Shown piece by piece: positions 6,740 through 13,610 of a stretch of 13,610 nt of DNA. How positions within the stretch are numbered: position 1 is the first letter of the stretch; each line of letters starts with the position of its first letter. The stretch lies in contig DIWP01000007.1 in assembly GCA_002423545.1 (NCBI GenBank), forward strand, positions 1 through 13,610, written 5' to 3'. The position numbers were made by a program, and so were the translations under genes. A model generated the notes under the pieces. It ran no database searches. It worked only from the letters and a program-made list of their open reading frames with translations, and had not been told where the DNA came from. The stretch is from Thermoleophilia bacterium UBA6103 (GTDB taxonomy: Bacteria; Actinomycetota; Thermoleophilia; UBA2241).

Positions 6740-8089
6740 TCAGCCCGGCGTGAGCAGACGCTGCAGCCGCGGCATCAGGACCGGCCGCGCGAAAAGCACC
6801 ACCCGATCGCCCTCGTCGATCACCGTAGAGCCGTCGGGGATGATCACCTCGTCGCCGCGCACCACGGCGCCGACGATGGAGCCGTGCGGCAGGTGTAGCA
6901 GGGCCAGCGGCAGCCCGACGATACCGGCATCCTTGACGGCCACGAACTCGATGCCCTCCACGATGCTCTCGCGCAGCGAGCGCACCGAAAGCACCTGACC
7001 TCGACGGGCGACCTGCAGGATGGGACTCAGCGCCGAAAGCAGCGGGCTCACCACCGCGTCGACGCCGATGGTGGACGCGAACGGTATGTAGTCCGGCGTA
7101 TCGACCAGAGCCACCACGCGGCGCGCACCGAGCCGCCTGGCAAGAAGCGCCGTGAAGATGTTGTCCTGCTCGTCGCCGAGGGCCGCCACGAACATCTCGA
7201 CCCGCTGCACCCCTTCGTCTGCCAGCAGGCCACGATCCATGCCGTCGCCGTGCAGCACCAGCGTGTCGTCGAGCTTCTCGGAGAGCGCTTCGCAGAGGTC
7301 CCTGTCTTGTTCGATGATCTTGGTGTGCACGCCGGCCGCCGACAGACGGCGCGCGATGGCCACCCCCTCCCAGCCGCCGCCGGCGATGATCACGTGCCGC
7401 GTGCGCACCCAGCGCTTGCCGAGCCTGGTCATCGCCCGCCGCACCGAGTCGTCGGCGGCCACCAGGAAGAGGGTGTCACCGGCGGTCAGCCGCAGATCGT
7501 CGGAGGGTGCGCTCACCATCTCGCCGCGATAGACGCCGGCCACCAGGACCTTCTCGTTGGGGCGCCGGCTGAGCTCCTTGATCGGCTTGCCGATCATCGG
7601 CGAGTCGGCATCGAGCTCCACGCCGACCGCCTTGACGCGGCCGTCGACGAACTCCAGCACGTCGGTGGCTCCCGGCGTACCGGCCAGCTCGGCGACCGTG
7701 CTGGCGACCTCTTCCTCCGGACTGATCACCAGGTCGATGCTGAGCGAGCTCTTGTCGATGATGCCGCGGGCGCCCAGGTAGGCCGGGTCGTGCAGGCGTG
7801 CGACGCGCACGATGCGCTGGTTGAGCGTCTCGGCGATGAGGCACGCGACGATGTTGGCCTCGTCGCTGGCGGTGACGGCGACGAGGATGTCGGCCGACCG
7901 CAGGCCGGCGTCGATCAGCACCGAGGGGGCGCTGCCCTTGCCCACCACAGCGCCCACATCGAGCGCATCCTGCAGTCGTCGCAGGGCCTCCTCGTCGGAG
8001 GAGACGACGACCACGTCGTGACCATCCTCCGAGAGCTTTCTGGCGACGTGGAAGCCGAGGATCCCGGCTCCCGCCACGATGATCTTCAC
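6740..8089 (-). CDS. trkA: TrkA, tandem-RCK K+ channel regulator (449 aa)
   Basis: A full-length TrkA starting at a GTG with GGAGGC about 6 nt upstream. It has two Rossmann RCK_N domains, each followed by an RCK_C domain. RCK_N-1 has GAGILG (7-12) and RCK_C-1 covers about 148-225. RCK_N-2 has GGGWEG (237-242) and RCK_C-2 covers about 375-449. The protein is cytosolic. Known TrkA proteins bind NAD(H) or ATP/ADP and form a ring under TrkH. In the second domain the acidic residue at the end of strand 2 is present (E260). In the first it is serine (S30 in VVVVSSDEE), which suggests different nucleotide preference or a non-binding first site. It lies between the 236-aa TrkA (81 bp upstream) and trkH (16 bp downstream), so it is the natural TrkH partner. 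Confidence 0.92.
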   Translation of the reverse strand: MKIIVAGAGILGFHVARKLSEDGHDVVVVSSDEEALRRLQDALDVGAVVGKGSAPSVLIDAGLRSADILVAVTASDEANIVACLIAETLNQRIVRVARLHDPAYLGARGIIDKSSLSIDLVISPEEEVASTVAELAGTPGATDVLEFVDGRVKAVGVELDADSPMIGKPIKELSRRPNEKVLVAGVYRGEMVSAPSDDLRLTAGDTLFLVAADDSVRRAMTRLGKRWVRTRHVIIAGGGWEGVAIARRLSAAGVHTKIIEQDRDLCEALSEKLDDTLVLHGDGMDRGLLADEGVQRVEMFVAALGDEQDNIFTALLARRLGARRVVALVDTPDYIPFASTIGVDAVVSPLLSALSPILQVARRGQVLSVRSLRESIVEGIEFVAVKDAGIVGLPLALLHLPHGSIVGAVVRGDEVIIPDGSTVIDEGDRVVLFARPVLMPRLQRLLTPG

Positions 8090-8170
8090 GACTGCCTCCG
8101 CCCTGCCGTCACTGCCGGCATCCGGTCGTCACAGCGTGCACGGTGTTCCCCACCTGCTCCGGTCCGCGAT

Positions 8171-8881
8171 TCACTCGGTGATGGCATCGATGCTGGTCTC
8201 GGCCTGCACGTCCTCGGGCTTGCGGCTCGGCAGGAAGCTGCGGATGAGCTCCTTCTCCTTGCCGGGCTCCAGCAGGCAGAGCACCTGGTCGCCGGGCAGC
8301 ATCACCTCGCTGGCCCGTGCCAGCAGCGCCCTGCCCTGACGCAGCACGGCGATGACCAGGACGCCCTCGGGAAGACGGATGTCCTTGATCGCCATGTTCG
8401 CTGCCGGGGAGTCGTGGCTGACCTCGATCTCCACCAGCTCCACGTTCTCTCGCCGCAGCGAGAGCAGCGGCACGAACTGATGCACCGGCAGCTCGTGCTG
8501 GATCATCGAGAGCATCATGGTCGCCGCACAGACGGTGGAATCGACTCCCATGAGGTCGAAGGTCGCCTGGTTGCGCGGGTTGTTGACGCGCGCCACCACC
8601 TTCGGGACGCCGAACTTGAGCTTGGCGATCTGCGAGATGATGACGTTGTCTTCGTCGTCGCCGGTGACCGCCACCACCAGGTCGGCGCGCGCCATGCCGG
8701 CCTTCTCAAGCACCCAGATCTCGGTGCCGTCGCCGAAGAGCAGCTTCTCCTCCAGCTCCGGCTTGAGAAGCTCGTAGCGCGAGCGTCGCTGCTCGACCAC
8801 GATGAGCTCGTGACCCATATGCGTGAGGCTGCGGGCCGTGTTGAGACCCACCTTGCCGCCGCCGACGATGACCACGAACAT
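8171..8881 (-). CDS. trkA: TrkA-family protein, single RCK_N plus RCK_C (236 aa)
   Basis: This protein has 236 residues from an ATG with GGGAGG 7 nt upstream; that site lies inside the end of the preceding gene, whose stop is only 3 bp away. It has one Rossmann domain with GGGKVG (7-12) and an acidic strand-2 end (E30), both expected for NAD(H) or adenine-nucleotide binding. An RCK_C domain follows (about 140-220). The size is that of KtrA/TrkA half-length proteins that form octameric rings. The last 15 residues are polar and probably flexible. Its partner may be TrkH, the APC-USP permease encoded two genes upstream, or a mixed ring with the other RCK proteins; the sequence alone does not decide. 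Confidence 0.9.
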   Translation of the reverse strand: MFVVIVGGGKVGLNTARSLTHMGHELIVVEQRRSRYELLKPELEEKLLFGDGTEIWVLEKAGMARADLVVAVTGDDEDNVIISQIAKLKFGVPKVVARVNNPRNQATFDLMGVDSTVCAATMMLSMIQHELPVHQFVPLLSLRRENVELVEIEVSHDSPAANMAIKDIRLPEGVLVIAVLRQGRALLARASEVMLPGDQVLCLLEPGKEKELIRSFLPSRKPEDVQAETSIDAITE

Positions 8882-8884
8882 GGC

Positions 8885-9319
8885 TCAGCCTCCCGTCGTG
8901 TTCATCGGACAGGAGCGCACCGCGTCGAGCATCATCAGGCGGGCCTCTCTGGTCGGGCACACCGTACGGATGCCGGTGTCGGCGAACAGCTCCGCCCGCA
9001 GCGGATCGTAGACCCGGGCGATGGAGCACCGCACCTCGAACTCGCGGGCCGCGATGAGGGCGCAGACGATGTTGGTGTTGTCGCCGTCGGTGACGGCGGC
9101 GAACGCGTCGGCGCCTTCGATGCCGGCGCGGCGCAGGACGTCCCAGTCGAGCGCCGCTCCGACGACGAACTGGGCCGGGAAGTCGTCGCCCAGGATCTCG
9201 AAGGCGCCCGGGTCCTCGTCGATGAGCACCACGTCGTGGCCCTCTTCCACAAGCTGCTTCGCCATGCTGGACCCGACTCGTCCGCAGCCGGCGATGACAA
9301 CGTACATCTCGCTCGTCAC
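8885..9319 (-). CDS. TrkA-N domain protein without RCK_C (about 140 aa)
   Basis: One Rossmann RCK_N domain makes up nearly the whole protein: GCGRVG at 11-16 and an acidic strand-2 end (D34), numbered from GTG 9319. There is no RCK_C domain, so it is shorter than standard KtrA/TrkA. The GTG overlaps the permease stop in GTGA, typical of translational coupling, but GAGGAA abuts that GTG. An in-frame ATG at 9307-9305 puts GAGGAA 12 nt upstream and gives the usual family start MYVVIAG, so 9307 is a real alternative start (140 aa). Because it is coupled to the APC-USP gene, its first candidate partner is that permease. It could also act as an extra nucleotide-sensing subunit in the RCK ring. Confidence 0.85.
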   Translation of the reverse strand: MTSEMYVVIAGCGRVGSSMAKQLVEEGHDVVLIDEDPGAFEILGDDFPAQFVVGAALDWDVLRRAGIEGADAFAAVTDGDNTNIVCALIAAREFEVRCSIARVYDPLRAELFADTGIRTVCPTREARLMMLDAVRSCPMNTTGG

Positions 9320-11595
9320 TTCCTCTCTGGCTCTGCGCGGCGGTCGGCCGCGGCGGTACTGTCTGTGGCCGCGCCGGCCTGCGGCGTCTGCGGCGCAGCG
9401 GCGTCATCTGCGGCCGCGCCGGCCTCGGCAGGTTCCCTGGATCCCGCCCGGCCGCGCTTCCGCGCAAGGGCGGCCTCAGCGTCTGCCTGGGCAAGTGCCG
9501 CCTCGATCTCGGCCGCCGAGCCCTCCATCGGGTAATCGCCCGGCACCAGGTTCACAAGGACCTCCGTCGGCGCGTGACGGAGCACGTAGGTGACGGTGTC
9601 GCCGAAGACGCGGTCGCCGATGCGGCGCTTCTTCACCGCACCGAGGATGACGACGTCGGCGCCCCACTCCTCGGCCGTCTCGACGATGGCTCGGCCGGGC
9701 TTGCGCGCCGTCACCAGATGCGGCCACGCCTCGACGCCGAACTCGCGCGCCACCGCCAGAGCCAGGTCCAGCACCTTCTTGCCCTGTTCACGCTCCTTGG
9801 GCAGCGGCGCGTCGAGGGGCAGCTCCATCGGCACCTCGACGACGTAGACGGCATCGATGATGGCGTTCTGCTCGGCGGCGAGCTGGCACCCGAGCACCAT
9901 CATCTCGTCGGTGAGTCGCGTGCCCTGGACCGGCACGAGGATCTTGTCGTAGTCGATGTCGGCGACCGCCGCGGACGGCAGCGTCGCCCCCTTGGGGTCA
10001 CGAAGCAGCGGGTAGCGCGCCCGGCGTCGGTAGAGCACGTAGAGCAGCAAGCCGCCGGCCATCCAGGCGAAGCCGACGATGCGGCCGGACGCGTGCGTGG
10101 CCACCATCAGCACCCAGATGACCGTCGTGGCCAGCGCCCCCAGCGCCGCCGGGATCGGCAGCGACACACCGCGGAAGCGGACGCTGAGCGGCACCACGAA
10201 GGGACGAGACAGGCCGCGCTCGCGGTAGCGCAGCGCGATGATGGAGAGATGGGCCATGGTGAAGGCGATCATCGCCCCGAACCCGAAGATCCCCAGCAGC
10301 ATCACAGGGTCGCGCGGCACCAGCAGCGCCGCCGCCACGACACCGAAGAGCACGATGCCCACATACGGCGTCATGCGCGACGGATAGACACGCCCGAGCA
10401 CCGCCGGCACCTGCCGGTGACGGGCCAGCGAGTAGATGATGCGGCCGGAGCCACCCATGACGGCGTTGGCTGCCAGCAGGAGGGCGATGGCGGTGACGAT
10501 GGCGACCCAGGGACGCAGGATGTCCTCCAGCCAGGCCAGGTCGTCCGGGAGACTGTCGACGATGCCTATCACCGGGTCTTCCAGATAGGCGCTGCCCAGC
10601 AGCGTGCCGTGCAGCTCGGTGACCGGCTCGCCGGCCATCTCTTTCACCTCGCCGGTCGGCTGCTGGGCCGGGATCACGTAGCCTTCCCCGCGCCGCTCCA
10701 CCGGGACGTAGACCAGTTGACTTCGGTCCTCGGCCAGAACAAAGGTGTTCTGACGCTCGCCGGGCACCACCGGTACCGGTACCGTACGGCCGGACTGCCG
10801 ATCGACCGGGACGACGTTGGACCCCACCGGCAGGGCCGAGAGCGCGATGGTGCCGAGGCCCACGGCCAGGATGACGATGAGCGGCAGCACGATGTTGATG
10901 GCCAGCGGCACGTCGCGGGCCGGTCGCAGCGCGCTCTCGGCGCGGCTGGAGACGGCATCGATGCCGGTGAAGGCGGCCGCCGCCAGCGGCACCGCGTAGA
11001 GCAGATGGCCCCACGTGGGCACGCTGCCGAGGTCGATCTGCTGGATCATGAGGCCCGGCTTGAAGAGAACGATGAAGCCGACCACGATCAACAGGACCAG
11101 GGTGGCCAGCCCCAGCACCGCCATCAGCGAGCTGAGGCGCACCGACTCCTGCAGGCCGAGCACGTTGAGGACCACCAGCAGCGCCACCGCGCCGATGCCG
11201 ATGAGCGCGTCGTAGGGCCAGTCCTGCAGCTGTGGCCAGACGGCGCCCAGGTAGTGCGGGACGAAGTAACAGGCGAGCGCCACGAGGACGATGGAGTCGA
11301 GCAGCAGCGCCCAGGCGGCGCCGAAGCCGGCCATGGGGTTGAAGGCGCGACGAGCAAAGCTGGTGACCCCGCTGGCATCGGGCATGGCCGCCGAGCCTTC
11401 GGCATATGACCAGGCCGTGGCCACGAAGACCAGACCGACGAGAAAGATCAGGAACGGTGTGACGCCGAGCGCGTAGAGCCCGATGCCGCCGAGGACGAAG
11501 TAGATGGAGGTGCCCACGTAGCCGAACGCGGTGCCGAACAGCCCGCCCGGACCCACCACCCTGCCTATCGTGTCCTGGTACTTACGCCGCGCCAC
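9316..11595 (-). CDS. APC-family permease with C-terminal universal stress protein domain
   Basis: The GTG at 11595-11593 gives a 759-residue protein starting VARRKYQDTI, with AGGGA 10 nt upstream. The frame stays open to a GTG at 11736, but those 47 extra residues are Arg/Gly/Pro-rich and precede the first conserved segment, so the shorter start is preferred. Residues about 13-540 carry around twelve hydrophobic segments with APC features: a glycine-rich first helix (VGPGGLFGTAFG) and GFGAMIAFTMAHLS late in the fold. A polar insertion of about 95 residues (254-350), valine- and proline-rich, interrupts the helices and probably faces outside. A USP domain follows (about 548-683), then an alanine-rich tail. 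The USP phosphate loop is altered: GAVK-x9-GD where G-x2-G-x9-G(S/T) is usual. The substrate is unknown. The K+ operon context, and KimA (an APC-superfamily K+ importer), suggest K+ as well as an amino acid. Confidence 0.82.
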   Translation of the reverse strand: MARRKYQDTIGRVVGPGGLFGTAFGYVGTSIYFVLGGIGLYALGVTPFLIFLVGLVFVATAWSYAEGSAAMPDASGVTSFARRAFNPMAGFGAAWALLLDSIVLVALACYFVPHYLGAVWPQLQDWPYDALIGIGAVALLVVLNVLGLQESVRLSSLMAVLGLATLVLLIVVGFIVLFKPGLMIQQIDLGSVPTWGHLLYAVPLAAAAFTGIDAVSSRAESALRPARDVPLAINIVLPLIVILAVGLGTIALSALPVGSNVVPVDRQSGRTVPVPVVPGERQNTFVLAEDRSQLVYVPVERRGEGYVIPAQQPTGEVKEMAGEPVTELHGTLLGSAYLEDPVIGIVDSLPDDLAWLEDILRPWVAIVTAIALLLAANAVMGGSGRIIYSLARHRQVPAVLGRVYPSRMTPYVGIVLFGVVAAALLVPRDPVMLLGIFGFGAMIAFTMAHLSIIALRYRERGLSRPFVVPLSVRFRGVSLPIPAALGALATTVIWVLMVATHASGRIVGFAWMAGGLLLYVLYRRRARYPLLRDPKGATLPSAAVADIDYDKILVPVQGTRLTDEMMVLGCQLAAEQNAIIDAVYVVEVPMELPLDAPLPKEREQGKKVLDLALAVAREFGVEAWPHLVTARKPGRAIVETAEEWGADVVILGAVKKRRIGDRVFGDTVTYVLRHAPTEVLVNLVPGDYPMEGSAAEIEAALAQADAEAALARKRGRAGSREPAEAGAAADDAAAPQTPQAGAATDSTAAADRRAEPERK

Positions 11596-11684
11596 GTCGT
11601 GTCCGTCCCTGTCGCTCGGCCCCGTCTCTCCCGACGCGGCTCTGCCTGCCGGCCGGCCGACTCGATCGGCGACCGGCCTCGCCC

Positions 11685-11780
11685 GCGGGTCGACCCCTCT
11701 CGGTCGACCGCCCGGAGGTTCCCCTCCGACCCTCACTTCCCTGCCCGACGACGCTCATCTGTCTCATGCGACCGGGCAGG
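11685..11780 (-). promoter_or_regulatory. Hairpin-rich 5' leader of the APC-USP/Trk operon
   Basis: Reading toward the permease there are three stems. The first pairs CCTGCCCG with CGGGCAGG, with an inner CGC/GCG pair around a 13-nt loop. The second is CGGAGG-GGAA-CCTCCG, whose loop is a GNRA tetraloop. The third pairs two GGTCGACC copies across GAGAGG. K+ carriers in Gram-positive bacteria are often under c-di-AMP (ydaO) riboswitches, but the later conserved blocks of that class are absent, so I name no class. If the longer GTG at 11736 is used, part of this would be coding. Confidence 0.35.
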
Positions 11781-11805
11781 CATCGGTCATCCGCCTAGTT
11801 CTTGA

Positions 11806-11811
11806 GTATCG
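11806..11811 (-). promoter_or_regulatory. Weak candidate -10 element for the K+ operon
   Basis: In the most A+T-rich patch of this intergenic region (about 11795-11815), GATACT reads leftward and resembles a TATACT-type -10. No good -35 lies 16-19 bp upstream. It sits just beyond the 11843-11867 hairpin and would give a leader of about 200 nt. Confidence 0.2.
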
Positions 11812-11842
11812 AAGGAGCCGCGTGCGGATGCCGCCTGAAAGA

Positions 11843-11867
11843 CGCCGCCGGTCGGTCTTCGGCGGCG
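11843..11867 (-). terminator. GC hairpin followed by short T-rich run
   Basis: CGCCGCCG (11843-11850) and CGGCGGCG (11860-11867) pair perfectly with a 9-nt loop. On the minus strand the stem is followed by TCTTTC, a weak terminator-like tail. It may be a second stop for hppA read-through or an insulator ahead of the K+ operon. Confidence 0.35.
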
Positions 11868-12075
11868 ACGGCCGCGTGATCATGCTCGGGCTACGCTAGC
11901 ACCGCCGCAGGCGCCGCTCAAGCGCCCCGCGGCATCCGGCACCGGCAGCCGCGGCTCCTGCGGCCACGTGCCACGTGAGGAGCCCGACAGGAGGCCGTCT
12001 CGGGCCGGCCATCCCGCCCCCGTCGTGGCGGGTCTCGAGGCCCCCGTCGATGTGGATCGCCGGCTGCCGGCACGA

Positions 12076-12113
12076 GTGAGGGGCCGGCGGTCGATCGACC
12101 GCCGGCCCCTCAC
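12076..12113 (-). terminator. 38-bp perfect palindrome, likely terminator of hppA
   Basis: The two 19-bp arms match without mismatch around the centre at 12094/12095 (GGTCGA|TCGACC). The stem is almost all G and C. It starts 58 bp after the hppA stop. No U tract follows on the minus strand, as is common for strong hairpin terminators in high-GC bacteria; the plus side has a pyrimidine-rich flank. With no loop it would fold with a small forced loop in RNA. A dyad operator is a less likely alternative. Confidence 0.65.
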
Positions 12114-12170
12114 CGGCCTTCTCTCCTACTGAGCCCCGCGGCGGCTGTGCCGCCCCAGCGCCCGGCGCCG

Positions 12171-13610
12171 CTACTGCAGGAACGGGATGATCAGCAGAGC
12201 GACGATGTTGATGACCTTGATCATCGGGTTGATGGCCGGACCCGCCGTGTCCTTGTACGGGTCGCCGACCGTGTCGCCGGTGACCGCGGCGGCGTGGGCG
12301 TCGCTGCCCTTGCCGCCGAAGGCGCCGTCTTCGATCATCTTCTTGGCGTTGTCCCAGGCGCCGCCGCCGCTGGTCATGCTGATGGCCAGGAAGATGCCGG
12401 TGACGATGGTGCCCATGAGCACGCCGCCGAGCACGTACTTGCCCTGCGTGTAGAACGCCAGGCCGAACACGATCGGCGCCAGCACGGGGATGGCCGCCGG
12501 CAGCATCATGCGCCGGATCGCCGACCGCGTGACGATGTCCACGGCGGTGCCGTACTCGGGCTTCTCCGTGCCCTCCATGATGCCCGGCTTCTCACGGAAC
12601 TGCCGGCGGACCTCCTCGACGACCTCGCCGCCGGCCTTGCCGACCGCCTTCATGCAGAGAGAGGCGAACAGGTACGTGAGGACGCCGCCGAAGAAGAGGC
12701 CGACGAGGACCCACGGGTTGGTGAGCTCGAACGGCACCACTTCGCCGAGCCGCGCCTCGAGGTCGGTCGTGTACGACACGAAGAGGACCAGGGCGGCGAA
12801 GCCCGCCGAACCGATGGCATACCCCTTGGTGATGGCCTTGGTGGTGTTGCCGACGGCGTCGAGAGGATCGGTGATGTCGCGCACTTCTGTCGGCATGTCG
12901 GCCATCTCGGCGATGCCGCCGGCGTTGTCCGTGATGGGACCGTAGGCGTCGATGGCGACGATGATGCCGGTCATGGACAGCATCGACATGACGGCCACGG
13001 CGATGCCATAGAGACCGGCCAGCTGGTAGGTGACCAGGATGCCGGCGCCGATGACGATGACCGGCAGGGCCGTGGACTGCATGCTGATGGCCAGCCCCTG
13101 GATGATGTTGGTGGCATGGCCGGTGACGCTGGCCGCGGCGATGCTCTTCACGGGGTCATAGCGCGTGGCCGTGAAGTACTCGGTGATGACCACCAGGAAG
13201 GCGGTGACCACCACGCCGGCCACGGCGCAGAGGAAGAGCTGCCAGACTTCGGGCACGCCGAACAGGCGCGCCTTCTCGTCGCCGAGCATGACCTCGGTGA
13301 TCGGATAGAAGAGGGCGATGGCGATCACGGCCGCCACGCCGAGCCCTTTGTAGAGCGCGTTCATGATGTTGCCGCTCTTGCCCAGACGGACGAAGAACGT
13401 GCCGATGACGCTGGCGATGATGGAGGCGCCGCCGAGCACCAGCGGGTAGAGGATGGCCGGCTCGTAGACCCACTCGCCCTCGACGACGATGATGGAGCCC
13501 TCGCCGACGGCGAGCGCGCCGGCCTTCACCGTGAAGGTGAGGAAGGCGAGCAGCATGGCCGCCACCGCCGTGACGGCGTAGGTCTCGAAGAGGTCGGCCG
13601 CCATGCCGGC
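12171..13610 (-). CDS. hppA: Membrane-bound proton-pumping pyrophosphatase, K+-independent type (5' end beyond window)
   Basis: The last 479 codons are visible; the gene enters from the right edge and ends TAG at 12171. The first visible residues, AGMAADLFETYAVT, are the conserved segment that follows the PPi-binding motifs, so the N-terminal 200 or more residues lie outside. Conserved blocks present are DAYGPITDNAGG (about 219-230, numbered from the M at 13604), GNTTKAITKG (12851-12822), SGGGAWDNAKK and GDTVGDPYKDTAGP near the C-terminus. Many hydrophobic segments fit the 16-helix fold. The enzyme splits PPi in the cytoplasm and pumps H+ (in some members Na+) across the membrane. The lysine and threonine in GNTTKAITKG are the residues known to mark K+-independent members; K+-dependent ones have A and G there. 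The ATG at 13604 is internal, not the start. Confidence 0.95.
   Translation of the reverse strand, partial: AGMAADLFETYAVTAVAAMLLAFLTFTVKAGALAVGEGSIIVVEGEWVYEPAILYPLVLGGASIIASVIGTFFVRLGKSGNIMNALYKGLGVAAVIAIALFYPITEVMLGDEKARLFGVPEVWQLFLCAVAGVVVTAFLVVITEYFTATRYDPVKSIAAASVTGHATNIIQGLAISMQSTALPVIVIGAGILVTYQLAGLYGIAVAVMSMLSMTGIIVAIDAYGPITDNAGGIAEMADMPTEVRDITDPLDAVGNTTKAITKGYAIGSAGFAALVLFVSYTTDLEARLGEVVPFELTNPWVLVGLFFGGVLTYLFASLCMKAVGKAGGEVVEEVRRQFREKPGIMEGTEKPEYGTAVDIVTRSAIRRMMLPAAIPVLAPIVFGLAFYTQGKYVLGGVLMGTIVTGIFLAISMTSGGGAWDNAKKMIEDGAFGGKGSDAHAAAVTGDTVGDPYKDTAGPAINPMIKVINIVALLIIPFLQ

Larger units (their letters stand above)
11596..12170. other. Intergenic region upstream of K+ operon; structured leader, no gene
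   Basis: These 575 bases separate the permease start from the hppA stop. Open frames here are arginine/proline-rich with no ribosome sites and overlap the 38-bp palindrome, so I do not call a gene. Distinct hairpins, read leftward, are at 11867-11843, 11780-11740 (CCTGCCCG...CGGGCAGG), 11728-11713 (CGGAGG, GGAA loop, CCTCCG) and about 11707-11685 (two GGTCGACC copies). Four stems within about 200 bases suggest a folded 5' leader. The stretch 11868-12075 shows nothing I recognise. Confidence 0.5.

Noticed and set aside
5119..9535. Long rightward open frames antisense to trkH and the trkA genes (5119-6753 and 7250-9535)
   Set aside because: Their translations are rich in His, Arg, Gln, Asp and Gly with no family motifs, as expected from the antisense of high-GC genes. 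The leftward proteins have clear domains.
9574..11409. 611-codon rightward frame antisense to the permease
   Set aside because: Same biased composition and no recognisable domain. The leftward APC-USP protein explains the region.
11596..11736. 47-residue N-terminal extension of the permease from GTG 11736
   Set aside because: The extension is Arg/Gly/Pro-rich with its G-rich site abutting the GTG, while GTG 11595 has a spaced AGGGA and gives a normal APC start.
11596..11830. c-di-AMP (ydaO) riboswitch upstream of the K+ operon
   Set aside because: A GGGGAACC match exists, but it sits in a simple hairpin, and the GGGGUGAA and GUCAGCUAACC-type blocks expected of this class are not found.
11880..12113. 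Leftward 77-codon frame between hppA and the permease
   Set aside because: Starts inside the 38-bp palindrome, is Arg/Ser/Gly-rich, and has no ribosome site or family signal.
13602..13604. ATG at 13604 as the hppA start
   Set aside because: It lies inside the conserved GMAADLFETYAVT block. The frame continues to the window edge, and the family has over 200 residues before this point.

Overview
The window comes from a high-GC bacterial genome, most likely an actinomycete-type lineage. That guess rests on GC-rich codon use, GTG starts, hairpin terminators without clear U tracts, and a potassium-handling gene set built from TrkH, several RCK (TrkA) proteins, an APC permease fused to a universal stress domain, and a membrane pyrophosphatase. 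No rRNA or marker gene fixes the taxon. It has two parts of different character.

Left part, about 1-4917 (accessory). Positions 1-218 look like one end of an IS21-family insertion sequence. It has four copies of a GGGGAATTACCTGG-like terminal repeat and the first codons of a leftward istA-like gene that leaves the window. It abuts a rightward gene for a large family B DNA polymerase-like protein with exonuclease motifs II and III, polymerase motifs A, B and C, a KxY motif, and a C-terminal HTH-like segment plus a four-cysteine zinc finger. The annotated N-terminus of this protein is translated from IS repeats, so the gene is probably 5'-truncated and has lost exonuclease motif I. Convergent with it, sharing one CTAG as both stop codons, is a leftward gene for an ORC/Cdc6-like P-loop ATPase. 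This polymerase/ATPase pair is the best candidate for an undescribed system (mobile replicon or defence module). Its base composition looks lower in GC than the rest.

Right part, about 5224-13610 (housekeeping, all leftward). In transcription order: hppA, the membrane pyrophosphatase (5' end beyond the window, with a K+-independent signature), then a 38-bp perfect palindrome acting as a probable terminator. A long non-coding, hairpin-rich leader follows, then an apparent operon: APC permease with C-terminal USP domain, a one-domain TrkA-N protein, a 236-aa TrkA, a 449-aa tandem-RCK TrkA, and TrkH. Gene junctions are a 4-bp overlap, 3 bp, 81 bp and 16 bp, with good Shine-Dalgarno sequences at most starts. 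TrkH is the K+-conducting membrane subunit and the RCK proteins are its likely nucleotide-sensing gates. The APC-USP protein is probably a second K+ or amino-acid/cation carrier under the same control. The pyrophosphatase next door would supply proton motive force.

The stretches 4918-5223 and 11596-12170 hold no convincing gene. The first is the seam between the accessory and housekeeping parts; the second is the regulatory region of the K+ operon.
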